Part shown: one piece after another, positions 19,882-28,621 of the stretch
How the letters are laid out: every line of letters begins with the position of its first letter
How positions within the stretch are numbered: position 1 is the stretch's first letter
NCBI GenBank assembly: GCA_014695255.1
Contig: JACJNX010000075.1
Span: 124,001 to 188,000 of the forward strand
Direction: 5' to 3'
Length of the DNA: 64,000 nt
Origin: Cyanobacteria bacterium FACHB-63
GTDB lineage: Bacteria > Cyanobacteriota > Cyanobacteriia > Leptolyngbyales > Leptolyngbyaceae
Program-made: the position numbers and the translations under genes
Notes under the pieces: model-generated
What the model saw: only the letters and a program-made list of their open reading frames with translations
What the model was told of the DNA's origin: nothing
Databases searched by the model: none

Positions 19882-21042
19882 ATGACTCATATTGCCGTTC
19901 TATTTACAAATTATGGTCCTTATCATCTGGCTCGATTAGAAGGACTGTACCAGCACTGTCGGCGATTGGGCTGGCAGGTTAGCGCGATCGAACTTGCGCG
20001 ATCGGAAGCAGATTACGCCTGGAAAGCCAGTGTTGACAATCTGCCTTATCGATTTATAACGGTGTGTGAGCAGTCTCTACAGTCGGTGAAAGTTCCTCAA
20101 CTGGTGACTCAGTTGTATCGCCGATTGCAGCAGATTCAGCCTGATGTCCTAGCGATCGCTGGATATGCTCATCCTGGTATGTTAGCGGCATTGGTTTGGA
20201 CGACTTTGAATCGCAAAGCAGCAGTCTTAATTTCTGCAACCAAAGCGGATGATGCACCTCGTAAATCATGGCAAGAGTGGATCAAGCAAGGCATCCTTCA
20301 ACGTTACCAAGCAGCACTCGTTGGTGGACAACCTCAAAAGCGCTACTTAGTTCAAATGGGAATGCCTACTGAAAAGGTTTTCACTGGATATAATGTCGTT
20401 GGCAATTCGACCTTTCATCCCGATCGCATTCGGACTCTGCCAAATCCGATTGAAAAGCCCTTTTTTCTATCAGTCAATCGCTTTGTTGCGAAGAAGAATC
20501 TGTTTCGTCTGCTGAAAGCTTATTCTCACTACGTTGAGCAAAGAGGAGAACAATCGTGGCATCTAGTGCTTTGTGGAGATGGCTCACAACGTTCAGAGCT
20601 TGAGCAAAAGATTCAAGCTTTGAATCTGACGACACAAGTTCATTTACCTGGCTTTTTGCAGCAAGATGCTTTACTTCCCTACTATGCTCATGCAGGCTGC
20701 TTGATTCACGCGAGTCTACAGGAACAGTGGGGACTGGTGGTGAATGAAGCTATGGCAGCCGGATTGCCTATTTTACTATCTCGTGCTTGTGGATGTTATG
20801 AAGATCTTCTGATCGAAGGTGTGAATGGATGGGGATTTGACCCTGAGCAGAGCGAACAAATGACCGATTTGATGCTGAAAATTAGTCAGTGTGATGCTCG
20901 ATCGATGGGTGAATCCGCGTTAGCTCACATTCAGAAGTTTTCTCCTGACAGTTTTGCTCAAGGGTTAGTGCAGGCTGCCCAATGTGCGCTTGGTCATTCT
21001 GCTGTCAATACGATGGTTCAAGAAGTCAAAGGAAGAAGTTAA
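19882..21042 (+). CDS. GT4 family glycosyltransferase
   Basis: GT-B enzyme of 386 residues. IAVLFTNYGPYHLARLEGLYQHC opens the N-domain; VLAIAGYAHPGMLAALVW lies mid-domain; FFLSVNRFVAKKNLFRLLKAY and LVLCGDGSQRSELEQKI begin the donor domain; SLQEQWGLVVNEAMAAGLPILLSRACGCYEDL is the EX7E-type signature, with EQWGLVVNEA as in WcaI/RfaG-like members. A 221-base gap without recognised features precedes it. The next gene begins two bases after its stop. Confidence 0.88.
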   Translation: MTHIAVLFTNYGPYHLARLEGLYQHCRRLGWQVSAIELARSEADYAWKASVDNLPYRFITVCEQSLQSVKVPQLVTQLYRRLQQIQPDVLAIAGYAHPGMLAALVWTTLNRKAAVLISATKADDAPRKSWQEWIKQGILQRYQAALVGGQPQKRYLVQMGMPTEKVFTGYNVVGNSTFHPDRIRTLPNPIEKPFFLSVNRFVAKKNLFRLLKAYSHYVEQRGEQSWHLVLCGDGSQRSELEQKIQALNLTTQVHLPGFLQQDALLPYYAHAGCLIHASLQEQWGLVVNEAMAAGLPILLSRACGCYEDLLIEGVNGWGFDPEQSEQMTDLMLKISQCDARSMGESALAHIQKFSPDSFAQGLVQAAQCALGHSAVNTMVQEVKGRS

Positions 21043-21044
21043 CC

Positions 21045-22235
21045 ATGAGAGTGCTTCATGCGATCGGAGGTTTAGAACAAAGAACCGGAGGAACAGCGCG
21101 AATTGCAGTCAGTCTTTGTGAGGCATTGCACCGACAAGGGATCGAAACGGATTTGATTGCAACGGTGATTGCGCGATCAGGGGCTGAGTTAGTAGACTTT
21201 AACGGGATCGCGGATCATGTTCATTTGTTTGAGCGCAAAAACATCGAGCGATTCACTTTCTCTTTGCCGCTAAAGCATTGGGTTTCTAAACATATTCAGA
21301 ACTACGATTTAGTGCATATTCATGGGTTGTTTAGCTACTCTGGCTATACGACTGCCGCGATCGCTCGTAAAGCAAACGTTCCCTACATCGTTGCACCCCA
21401 CGGCATGTTAGAACCCTGGGCATTTGCTCACAAACCGCGCCGTAAAGCATTGGGATTCCAATTAGTTGAGAAAAAGAACCTCGTTCACGCCGCTGCACTG
21501 AACGCAACTTCTAGTCCAGAAATTCGATCAATTCGCGATCGCTGCCCTCATTCTCGCATTCGCTTCATTCCGAATGGCATCAGCACCGAGGTCTTTGACC
21601 AACTGCCAGAGCCACAGCTTTTTTACGAGAAATTTCCTCAAACTCACGGAAAAGACTTGCTTTTATTTCTCGGACGCATTGATCCCAAAAAAGGTTTAGA
21701 TCTATTAGCTCCGGCTTTTGCTCACTTACGCCGAAAATTTCCCAACACTCATTTAATCGTCGCTGGTCCGGATGGAATTGGCTATCTAGAAACCGCGAAA
21801 CAGTTCTTTGTAGAAGCAAACTGTCTAGAACACGTCACATTCACAGGCAACCTCAGCGGCTCTCTCAAACATGCTGCCCTATCTGCCGCAACCGCTTACA
21901 TTGCCCCTTCCTACTCGGAAGGATTTAGTGTTTCAGTGCTAGAAGGGATGGCGGCAGGATTGCCCTGCATCATCACAACCGGATGTAACTTTCCAGAAGC
22001 TCAAAGTGAGAAAGCAGCTTATGTGGTCGAAATTAATGCTGAAGCGATCGCGGATGCGTTAATCAATTGTTTTTCTGACTTGCAAGCAGCAAAACTGCTG
22101 GGTCAACGCGCTCGACAGTTGATCCTAAATCGCTATACCTGGGATCAAGTCGCTATTCAAATGATGGATCTCTACCGTGAGATTTTGGCGAAACCTTCTC
22201 AGCCTTCATCCCTCAAGCTAGTAGATGCACTATGA
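21045..22235 (+). CDS. GT4 family glycosyltransferase
   Basis: GT-B enzyme of 396 residues. RVLHAIGGLEQRTGGTARIAVSLCEAL is the acceptor loop, LVHIHGLFSYSGYTTAAIAR and VAPHGMLEPWAF are typical of the GT4 subgroup with an HG.L motif. Donor domain: LLLFLGRIDPKKGLDLLAPAF, HLIVAGPDG, APSYSEGFSVSVLEGMAAGLPCIITTGCNFPEA, with a clear EX7E. ATG 21045 follows the preceding stop by two bases; a longer start at 20982 would overlap the previous gene by 61 bases and is unlikely. Ends with ATGA overlap. Confidence 0.9.
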   Translation: MRVLHAIGGLEQRTGGTARIAVSLCEALHRQGIETDLIATVIARSGAELVDFNGIADHVHLFERKNIERFTFSLPLKHWVSKHIQNYDLVHIHGLFSYSGYTTAAIARKANVPYIVAPHGMLEPWAFAHKPRRKALGFQLVEKKNLVHAAALNATSSPEIRSIRDRCPHSRIRFIPNGISTEVFDQLPEPQLFYEKFPQTHGKDLLLFLGRIDPKKGLDLLAPAFAHLRRKFPNTHLIVAGPDGIGYLETAKQFFVEANCLEHVTFTGNLSGSLKHAALSAATAYIAPSYSEGFSVSVLEGMAAGLPCIITTGCNFPEAQSEKAAYVVEINAEAIADALINCFSDLQAAKLLGQRARQLILNRYTWDQVAIQMMDLYREILAKPSQPSSLKLVDAL

Positions 22236-23362
22236 AAATCTCGATCGCAATGGGTCCTTGGTTGCCAGTGCCTGCGATTCAAGGAGGAGCGGTAAATCGC
22301 CGTTGGCAAGGAGTTGCAGAAGAATTTGCTGCTTTGGGGCATGAAGTGACGATGCTTTGTCGATCGTTTCCAAGTCAGCCCCCGACTGAAGTGATCAATG
22401 GAGTTCAGTACGTTCGGCGCGGTGGGTTTACTTGGACACTCAACACAGGCGTAGATCTGATCAAAGATTTAATCTATGCAATCACGACTGCACCGACTCT
22501 CCCCGCGACAGATATCTTAGTGATTAATGACTTTTGGTTGCCTGTGTTTGCACCGCTCCACCCCCAGGTGAAAAAGATTGTCGTTAATGTTGGGCGCTTT
22601 CCTAAAGGACAATACTTTTTGTATGGACAAGTCGATCGATTTGCCGTAGCTTCTCGTGCGATGGAAACCGCGATCGCTGCTCAATATCCCAGTGCAATTC
22701 CCAGAATGAAAGTCATTCCAAATCCTATCAGCACAACAATTTTTCAGCCTGATTTAATCGCTCAACGCAATTCAACACCGAAAACAATTCTCTACGTTGG
22801 GCGACTTCATCCAGAAAAAGGAATTCATCTGCTGATTGAAGCTTTTCGTCTAGTGTCAGAGCAGTTTCCGCAGACGAAATTAAAGATTGTTGGACCTATT
22901 CAGACGCAGCAAGGCGGGGGCGGACAGGACTATCTCGACCAACTCAAACACAGCGCCGAAGGCTTCAACGTAGAGTTTTCAGAACCGATCTTTGATCCTC
23001 AGCAACTTGCTAAAGCCTATCAAACTGCCGATTTATTTTGCTATCCATCCCTTGCCGAAAAAGGAGAAGCATTCGGACTCGCGCCGCTTGAAGCAATGGC
23101 AACCGGACTCGTTCCGATAGTTTCAAACTTAGAGTGCTTCAAAGATTTTATTGAGGATCAAAAAACAGGCTATTGCTTTGATCATCGTCGCGAGGATGCC
23201 ATGCAACAGTTAGCGACTGTCCTTCAGCAAGCCCTACAAAACTGGGAGCACACGCAAGCGATGGGCATTCAAGCTCGCCACACCGCAGAAAGATACAGCT
23301 ATAGAGATATTGCAACTCAATACCTAGCGGATTTTGCAGAATTGCTCAGTAATAACCATTAG
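22232..23362 (+). CDS. GT4 family glycosyltransferase
   Basis: GT-B enzyme of 376 residues. MGPWLPVPAIQGGAVNRRWQGVAEEF has the P-x-x-GG acceptor loop of GT4 enzymes; VKKIVVNVGRFPKGQYFLY is mid-domain; TILYVGRLHPEKGIHLLIEAF, KIVGPIQTQQGGGGQDYL and CYPSLAEKGEAFGLAPLEAMATGLVPIVSNLECFKDFI form the donor site with EX7E. It is translationally coupled to the preceding GT4 by ATGA and followed at 16 bases by a methyltransferase. Confidence 0.9.
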   Translation: MKISIAMGPWLPVPAIQGGAVNRRWQGVAEEFAALGHEVTMLCRSFPSQPPTEVINGVQYVRRGGFTWTLNTGVDLIKDLIYAITTAPTLPATDILVINDFWLPVFAPLHPQVKKIVVNVGRFPKGQYFLYGQVDRFAVASRAMETAIAAQYPSAIPRMKVIPNPISTTIFQPDLIAQRNSTPKTILYVGRLHPEKGIHLLIEAFRLVSEQFPQTKLKIVGPIQTQQGGGGQDYLDQLKHSAEGFNVEFSEPIFDPQQLAKAYQTADLFCYPSLAEKGEAFGLAPLEAMATGLVPIVSNLECFKDFIEDQKTGYCFDHRREDAMQQLATVLQQALQNWEHTQAMGIQARHTAERYSYRDIATQYLADFAELLSNNH

Positions 23363-23378
23363 TCAACGAGGCGAGACA

Positions 23379-24062
23379 ATGGATAAACAATCAGTTCAAG
23401 CGTTTTATGATCAAAAGTATCTGGGCTATCATCGGGAACAGCCTGAGAATTTTGATTACTATAAGCGTAATCAAGTCTTGAAACGGATTTATCACGATGG
23501 GCAAAGTCAGCGAATTCTAGATTTAGGAGCAGGACGAGGAACAGTCAGTCAGTTTTTCTTGCAAAAGAACTACGAAGTTTATGCGATCGAATGGACGCAA
23601 GCAGGCGTAGAACGGCTTAATCAAGCGGGAATTAAAGCATTTCAGCACGATATCGAAGCCTTCCCCTATCCATTTGAAGACAACTATTTCGATGAGATTT
23701 TTTGGGGAGATAACATTGAGCATTTGTTTTTCCCAGAGCGCACTTTAAACGAAATTCACCGCATCTTAAAGCCCGGTGGTCGTTTAGTTCTGAGTACTCC
23801 AAATCATGGCTGGATTATTAACCGACTTTATTATTTGATCATGGGTGTGCCGAGAAGAACAGAAGGCGGCAACACTCCAATTTGGGAATGGCAGCATATT
23901 CGTTATTTTAATCGTTCCATCATTTGTCAATTGCTCGATCGCTGTGGTTTCTCTAAAAATTTCCGCTTTCATGGCGCAGAACAGCGGCAACCTTTTGGTG
24001 TACTTAGTCGCTTTTTTCCTGCCCTTTTTGGCTCCGTCATGGTCGTTGAAAGCCACAAGTAG
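23379..24062 (+). CDS. Class I SAM-dependent methyltransferase
   Basis: Methyltransferase of 227 residues. RILDLGAGRGTVSQFFLQKNY is AdoMet motif I, EVYAIEWTQAGVERL motif II, FDEIFWGDNIEHLFFPERTLNEIHRILKPGGRLVLSTPNH the Methyltransf_11/23 core. ATG 23379 is chosen because GAGGCGAG lies just upstream and an earlier start at 23334 would overlap the preceding gene. The C-terminal CGFSKNFRFHGAEQRQPFGV is family-specific. A 9-bp inverted repeat follows the gene. Confidence 0.88.
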   Translation: MDKQSVQAFYDQKYLGYHREQPENFDYYKRNQVLKRIYHDGQSQRILDLGAGRGTVSQFFLQKNYEVYAIEWTQAGVERLNQAGIKAFQHDIEAFPYPFEDNYFDEIFWGDNIEHLFFPERTLNEIHRILKPGGRLVLSTPNHGWIINRLYYLIMGVPRRTEGGNTPIWEWQHIRYFNRSIICQLLDRCGFSKNFRFHGAEQRQPFGVLSRFFPALFGSVMVVESHK

Positions 24063-24068
24063 TCAATT

Positions 24069-24102
24069 GCTACTGGACTTGAGCATTTTCGACTCCAGTA
24101 GC
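24069..24102. terminator. Hairpin after methyltransferase gene
   Basis: Perfect 9-bp arms GCTACTGGA and TCCAGTAGC with a 16-base loop begin six bases after the stop codon. There is no T-run, so it is a candidate attenuator or RNA-stability hairpin rather than a strong terminator. Confidence 0.45.
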
Positions 24103-24139
24103 AGTCTGCGGTAACGCTAACCCTTCCTTAGATATCTAT

Positions 24140-24940
24140 ATGTTAGCTTTCGTCATTCCTCTAAAGAGCGCAAAAGCGTCAGCTTCATGGCAGGCGACTT
24201 CAAAACTTTTTGAAAGAACAGTCCGCTCAATTTGCAATCAGACCGTGCCTGATTTTAGAGTGTTTGTTATTTGCCATGAACAGCCAGTCATCGATTATCA
24301 CCACCCGAACATAGAATATCTCAGCGTTGATTCTATTCCTGCCACAATCAATTCCAGCAAAGCGGCAAAACGATACGACAAAAATTTTAAGTTAATCGTT
24401 GGAGTTAACTATGCCCTCAAATCAGCCTGCTCTCACATCATGTTTGTAGACGCTGATGATTGTGTTAGCAGGAGGCTTGCGAGTTTTGTCAAAATTAGCC
24501 CTGAAGCAAACGGTTGGCTGATTAATCAAGGGTATGAGTATTGCGATGGCAGCTCACTGATCCGGTTTAACCAGAACTTGCACAACATCTGTGGAAGTAC
24601 AAATATTATCCGGAGTGATTTGCTTCAGAAATTTGTTCAAGCAATTGACTTGCAGAAAATGTCTCAGACTTTGGAAATGCCGTTTTTTCTACATCATAGA
24701 CTCGTATCTGATGCTATGAATCGCAAGGGACTTCCACTCCAGCTACTGCCTTTCCCAGGAACAGTCTATGTTAAAGATAATGGCGAAAATATGACAGGCT
24801 CCAACAGATTTCTAATCCAAAATGTCCGCTCTAGACTCGGAAAGCTTTCTATTGTCTCCTTACTACTAGCTTACAAAGCTTTTACTTCTCAGGCTTTGAT
24901 GTCCCACGTTTGTGAAGACTTTCATCTTTATCCCATTTAA
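24140..24940 (+). CDS. GT-A glycosyltransferase, GT2-like
   Basis: Protein of 266 residues. AFVIPLKSAKASASWQATSKLFERTVRSICNQT and FRVFVICHE resemble the start of GT2-like enzymes, and HIMFVDADDCVSRRLASFV supplies the DADD metal motif. KAAKRYDKNFKLIVGVNYALKSA is a helical connection typical of this small subgroup. The C-terminal 40 residues are hydrophobic and basic. It sits between a methyltransferase and a second GT2 gene, 26 bases upstream of the latter. Substrate unknown. Confidence 0.75.
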   Translation: MLAFVIPLKSAKASASWQATSKLFERTVRSICNQTVPDFRVFVICHEQPVIDYHHPNIEYLSVDSIPATINSSKAAKRYDKNFKLIVGVNYALKSACSHIMFVDADDCVSRRLASFVKISPEANGWLINQGYEYCDGSSLIRFNQNLHNICGSTNIIRSDLLQKFVQAIDLQKMSQTLEMPFFLHHRLVSDAMNRKGLPLQLLPFPGTVYVKDNGENMTGSNRFLIQNVRSRLGKLSIVSLLLAYKAFTSQALMSHVCEDFHLYPI

Positions 24941-24966
24941 TAACTGCTCGTTCTTGAACAGCCTGT

Positions 24967-25737
24967 ATGCTTGATGCCATCACTCCCGTCATTCTCACAT
25001 ACAACGAAGAGGCAAACCTCGATCGTACGCTCCAGCATCTCACTTGGGCGCGCCGCATTGTCATCGTCGATAGCTATAGCAGCGATCGCACTTTAGAAAT
25101 CGCGGCGGCTTATCCTCAAGTCGAACTGTTGCAGCGGAGCTTCGATACTCATGCGAATCAGTGGAACTATGCGATCGACCAAGCGGAAACCGAATGGGTA
25201 CTCTCGCTCGACGCTGACTATGTCTTGAGTGAGGCTTTGATTGCAGAAATAGCAGCGCTTGATCCCAAAGCCGCGATCGATAGTTATTTCATTTCCTTCA
25301 AGTATTGTGTTTTTGGCAAACCGCTTCGAGGCACCTTACTTCCTCCGCGTGAAGCCCTATTTCGGCGCAATTGTGCCCTTTATATTGATGATGGTCATAC
25401 CCAACTGCTCACAGTTAAAGGGACATCCGCCGCGCTCAAAGCTCCGATTCTGCACGACGATCGTAAACCCTTAAACCGCTGGTTGTGGGCACAAGATCGG
25501 TACATGGTACTGGAAGTGAAAAAGCTGCTTTCGACCCCAGCCTCGCAGCTGAGTTTGGGCGATCGCATTCGCAAATCGAAACTGCTTGCGCCGCCTGTGA
25601 TCCTGATTTACTGTTTATTGCTCAAAGGAGGTATCTTCGACGGCTGGGCAGGCTGGTATTATGCCTTACAGCGCGTTCTTGCTGAGATTTTGCTGTCTAT
25701 TCACTTGATTCAGGCTGAGAACAAGACAGAACATTAA
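24967..25737 (+). CDS. GT2 family glycosyltransferase (WaaE/KdtX-like)
   Basis: Protein of 256 residues. PVILTYNEEANLDRTLQHLTWARRIVIVDSYSSDRTLEIA and QRSFDTHANQWNYAIDQAETEWVLSLDADYVLSEALI follow the LPS core beta-1,4-glucosyltransferase WaaE/KdtX pattern, with DAD as metal motif. A hydrophobic segment near 205-225 (LLAPPVILIYCLLLKGGIFDGWAGW) is also typical of that family. In other bacteria WaaE-type enzymes act on inner-core sugars next to Kdo, which fits the kds genes upstream; the substrate here is inferred only. Confidence 0.85.
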   Translation: MLDAITPVILTYNEEANLDRTLQHLTWARRIVIVDSYSSDRTLEIAAAYPQVELLQRSFDTHANQWNYAIDQAETEWVLSLDADYVLSEALIAEIAALDPKAAIDSYFISFKYCVFGKPLRGTLLPPREALFRRNCALYIDDGHTQLLTVKGTSAALKAPILHDDRKPLNRWLWAQDRYMVLEVKKLLSTPASQLSLGDRIRKSKLLAPPVILIYCLLLKGGIFDGWAGWYYALQRVLAEILLSIHLIQAENKTEH

Positions 25738-25785
25738 GAAATCGGTAAAGTAGTGGATAGGGTTCTACCACAAAATTACCATTCT

Positions 25786-26340
25786 ATGTCAAAAAAATCA
25801 CGTTTTTTCTGGGGCATCACCGCAGCCTTGACGCTCTGTAGTGTCAGCTATATTCCTGCTAATTTGGTGCTGGCGAGGCAGCAAGCGTCGCAGCCGGAGC
25901 GCATTCTCGTATTGGGGGGCGGCTCTGATCGCGAACAGTTTGCCGCACAACTGGCGCAAGCTCATCCTCAAGTCGATCTCTGGGTCTCTTCTGGCTCTCC
26001 GAATGCAGCAGAAATTCTGCGATCAGCCGGACTGCCTCCGACTCGGTTTCATATCGATCATCGGGCGAGCGATACTGTCACGAACTTTACTTCGGTAGCG
26101 GACGACTTCAAGCGACAGCAGATTCAGTCTGTCTATGTAGTGACATCTGATTTTCATCGAGCGCGTGCAGAAGCGATCGCAACGCTTGTCTTTGGCAGCC
26201 GTGGAATTGCTTTCACCGTGTTAACCGTACCTTCAGACCGTCCACCGGAAACCTCGCTGCACATTGCGCGAGATGTTGCTCGATCTCTGCTTTGGCTGTC
26301 TACTGGACGAACGGGTGCAAGCTTCAAGTATTCAGACTAG
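25786..26340 (+). CDS. YdcF/SanA family (DUF218) exported protein
   Basis: Protein of 184 residues with an N-terminal hydrophobic segment (FFWGITAALTLCSVSYIPANLVL) serving as a signal anchor. The DUF218 core is RILVLGGGSDREQFAAQLA, VDLWVSSGSPNAAEIL, FHIDHRASDTVTNFTSVADDF and VYVVTSDFHRARAEAIA. In the family the DxxAxNT-like and SxxFHxxRA segments form the conserved acidic/His site; members affect envelope or polysaccharide biogenesis (ElyC, SanA) but the reaction is not settled. ATG 25786 preferred over GTG 25753. Confidence 0.82.
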   Translation: MSKKSRFFWGITAALTLCSVSYIPANLVLARQQASQPERILVLGGGSDREQFAAQLAQAHPQVDLWVSSGSPNAAEILRSAGLPPTRFHIDHRASDTVTNFTSVADDFKRQQIQSVYVVTSDFHRARAEAIATLVFGSRGIAFTVLTVPSDRPPETSLHIARDVARSLLWLSTGRTGASFKYSD

Positions 26341-26380
26341 AGCGAGTCCACATTGATTCTCCTCTCTTCCAAAAAAGCCT

Positions 26381-27250
26381 ATGCCTCTTACTTCTCTTGG
26401 TCGAAGAAACTTCTTGGGGTTACTCGCAGGTAGTGCGATTGTCTCTGCTTGTAACGCTCAGTCAAAAAATTCTCAAGTTCAGGCGCAATCTACATCCGCT
26501 ATTAAACTGGCGAAGAATTTTCAGATTTACGATAGCCTGATGTATCGTGAGAAACCAGATTTAGGGCTTCCCAAGGTACAAATTTATGGAGGGGCATTTT
26601 GGCAAAAAGGGGATCAAGCGCGACAAATTCCGGTTGAAAAAGCTGTCCGCGATCAGGCTCAATATGCAGCAACTCATTTCGATCGCTTTGTGATTGATAT
26701 TGAACATTGGCCGCTTGATATTCGGAAAGATTCACCGGAAGCAGTTCAAGCCTCGATGCAAAAGATTATCCAGATCTATGACTGGATGAAAGACGAAGTG
26801 CCGAAGTTGTCGATCGGAATGTATGCGTTTCCGCCAATTCGGGACTATTGGACTCCAGCTCGTCCAACTCCAGCCGGAATGGGAGCTTGGCGGCGTGCAA
26901 ATGAGTTTCTTCGTCCACTTGCCAGCCGCGTCGATTTTTTAGCACCCTCGCTTTATACCTTTTATGACAATCCAAGAGGCTGGGAAGTTTATGCGAAAGC
27001 CAATATTATCGAGGCTCAGCAATTTGGTAAGCCAATAACTCCGGTGCTGTGGTGTCGTTTTCATGTCAGCAATAAGAAGCTTCGAGGAATCTTTATTCCT
27101 GATTCGTTCTGGCTCACACAGCTACAGACTGTTCGCAATAGCGGCATGGAAGGCGTGATTCTTTGGGATTCTAACAGCAAGCCAGGCAGTCGATTTGATC
27201 CAGAGTGGGATTGGTGGCAAACCACTCTGAAATTCGCCAAAACCCTGTAG
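26381..27250 (+). CDS. Exported glycoside-hydrolase-like TIM-barrel protein
   Basis: Protein of 289 residues. The N-terminus SLGRRNFLGLLAGSAIVSACNAQ has a twin-arginine motif and a lipobox-like SAC, so it is probably a Tat-exported lipoprotein. The body resembles a hyaluronidase-like or GH-type (beta/alpha)8 barrel: FVIDIEHWPLDI (acidic DIE at a strand end), LSIGMYAFPPIRDYW, VDFLAPSLYTFYDN, ITPVLWCRFH and GMEGVILWDSNSKPG. The Asp/Glu of DIEHW are candidate catalytic residues. It may trim or modify the polysaccharide made here. I do not recognise an exact family. Confidence 0.65.
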   Translation: MPLTSLGRRNFLGLLAGSAIVSACNAQSKNSQVQAQSTSAIKLAKNFQIYDSLMYREKPDLGLPKVQIYGGAFWQKGDQARQIPVEKAVRDQAQYAATHFDRFVIDIEHWPLDIRKDSPEAVQASMQKIIQIYDWMKDEVPKLSIGMYAFPPIRDYWTPARPTPAGMGAWRRANEFLRPLASRVDFLAPSLYTFYDNPRGWEVYAKANIIEAQQFGKPITPVLWCRFHVSNKKLRGIFIPDSFWLTQLQTVRNSGMEGVILWDSNSKPGSRFDPEWDWWQTTLKFAKTL

Positions 27251-27284
27251 TCTGAACATCTTATTCATTGTCTTCTAAAATTCT

Positions 27285-27869
27285 GTGACCTTGATTCATC
27301 TTGACCAATATACGATCGGGAACTATTCTCCCGGTGCGCCTATGTGGAAGCAGCTTTTATGGTTCTTCATCGGTGATCCGCTCGTAAAAAGCCGTTTGTT
27401 GCCAATCTCTAGCCTCAAAGTGTGGATGCTGAGGATGTTCGGTGCGTCGATCGGGCAAGGAGTCCGGATTAAACCAGGCGTGCGGGTAAAATTTCCGTGG
27501 CGATTGACGATCGGGAATCATTGTTGGATCGGCGAGGATGTTTGGTTTGATAACTTAGCACCGATCATAATCGGGGATCAGGTTTGCGTGTCTCAAGCGG
27601 TGTATTTCTGCACTGGAAATCATGATTGGACTTCGCCTTTATTCGATTTACGAGTGACCCCAATTACGGTTGGTTCAGAGTGTTGGTTAGCGGCGCGATC
27701 GACGATCGCGCCCGGTGTCGAAATCGGAGAAGGTGCAGTGCTGAGTTTAGGCAGTGTTGCGGTGCGATCGCTCTCTCCCTGGACAATCTATGCGGGAAAT
27801 CCAGCCGTTGCAATTAAACCTCGCATCCTCAAAGACCAAAGCTTGTCTTCTACAGTATTAAACGCATGA
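27285..27869 (+). CDS. WcaF-like hexapeptide acetyltransferase
   Basis: Left-handed beta-helix O-acetyltransferase of 194 residues resembling colanic acid WcaF. GAPMWKQLLWFFIGDPLVKSRLLP is the WcaF-type N-terminal helix, followed by hexapeptide repeats (IGQGVRIKPGVRVKFPWRLTIGNHCWIGEDVWF) and the catalytic-type loop FCTGNHDWTSP, with GSECWLAARSTIAPGVEIGEGAVLSLGSVAV forming further coils. GTG 27285 is the start. It overlaps the next GT2 gene by ATGA and probably acetylates the repeat unit or precursor. Confidence 0.88.
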   Translation: MTLIHLDQYTIGNYSPGAPMWKQLLWFFIGDPLVKSRLLPISSLKVWMLRMFGASIGQGVRIKPGVRVKFPWRLTIGNHCWIGEDVWFDNLAPIIIGDQVCVSQAVYFCTGNHDWTSPLFDLRVTPITVGSECWLAARSTIAPGVEIGEGAVLSLGSVAVRSLSPWTIYAGNPAVAIKPRILKDQSLSSTVLNA

Positions 27870-28621
27870 GAGTTTCTATTATTACAGTCACTTATAACGC
27901 AGGCGCAACTATTCGAGACACGATCGAATCGGTGCTGGCTCAAGACTATCCCAACGTCGAACACATTATTGTTGATGGAGCATCCAGCGATAACACCGTT
28001 GAGATTGTGCAGTCGTATGGCGATCGCATTGCTCAGTTTATTTCTGAACCCGATCGCGGCATGTATGACGGCATGAACAAAGGAATCAAGCTAGCAACGG
28101 GCGATGTGGTTGCGATTCTGAATGCCGATGATTTTTATGTCGATTCGCGGGTGATTTCGACGATCGTCGAGCAGTTTGAGCAGCATCAGGTTGATTCTGT
28201 GTTCGGAGATTTGGTCTATGTCAAGCATGATAATCCAGATAAAATCGTGCGCTACTACAGTTCTGCAAGCTTTCATCCAGGTAAGTTTGCGTATGGTTGG
28301 ATGCCTGCTCATCCGACTTTTGTCGTGAAGCGATGGGCGTTCGATCGTTATGGCTATTTCAAAACAGATTATAAAATCGCCGCAGACTACGAACTGTTGA
28401 TTCGGTTCTTAGCGATTCACAAGCTGTCTTATCATTATCTGCCTCAAGTGCTTGTGAAAATGCGAACGGGTGGAGCTAGTACCGCCAATCTCTCAAGCAA
28501 CTGGATTCTAAATCGCGAGATTGTCCGAGGATGCCTTGAGAACGGTATTCAAACCAATATGACAAAGGTTCTCTCGAAATACTTTGTCAAAGTCTTTCAA
28601 CTCGTTGCACGTCCAGCATGA
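27866..28621 (+). CDS. GT2 family glycosyltransferase (WcaA-like)
   Basis: GT-A enzyme of 251 residues. VSIITVTYNAGATIRDTIESVL, HIIVDGASSDNTVEIVQSY, ISEPDRGMYDGMNKGIKLATGDVVAILNADDFYV give the donor site with ADD as metal motif. The pattern, including YDGMNKGI and KIAADYELLIRFL, is that of WcaA and similar enzymes. Coupled to both neighbours by four-base overlaps, so acetyltransferase, GT2 and epimerase are one translational unit. Confidence 0.9.
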   Translation: MRVSIITVTYNAGATIRDTIESVLAQDYPNVEHIIVDGASSDNTVEIVQSYGDRIAQFISEPDRGMYDGMNKGIKLATGDVVAILNADDFYVDSRVISTIVEQFEQHQVDSVFGDLVYVKHDNPDKIVRYYSSASFHPGKFAYGWMPAHPTFVVKRWAFDRYGYFKTDYKIAADYELLIRFLAIHKLSYHYLPQVLVKMRTGGASTANLSSNWILNREIVRGCLENGIQTNMTKVLSKYFVKVFQLVARPA

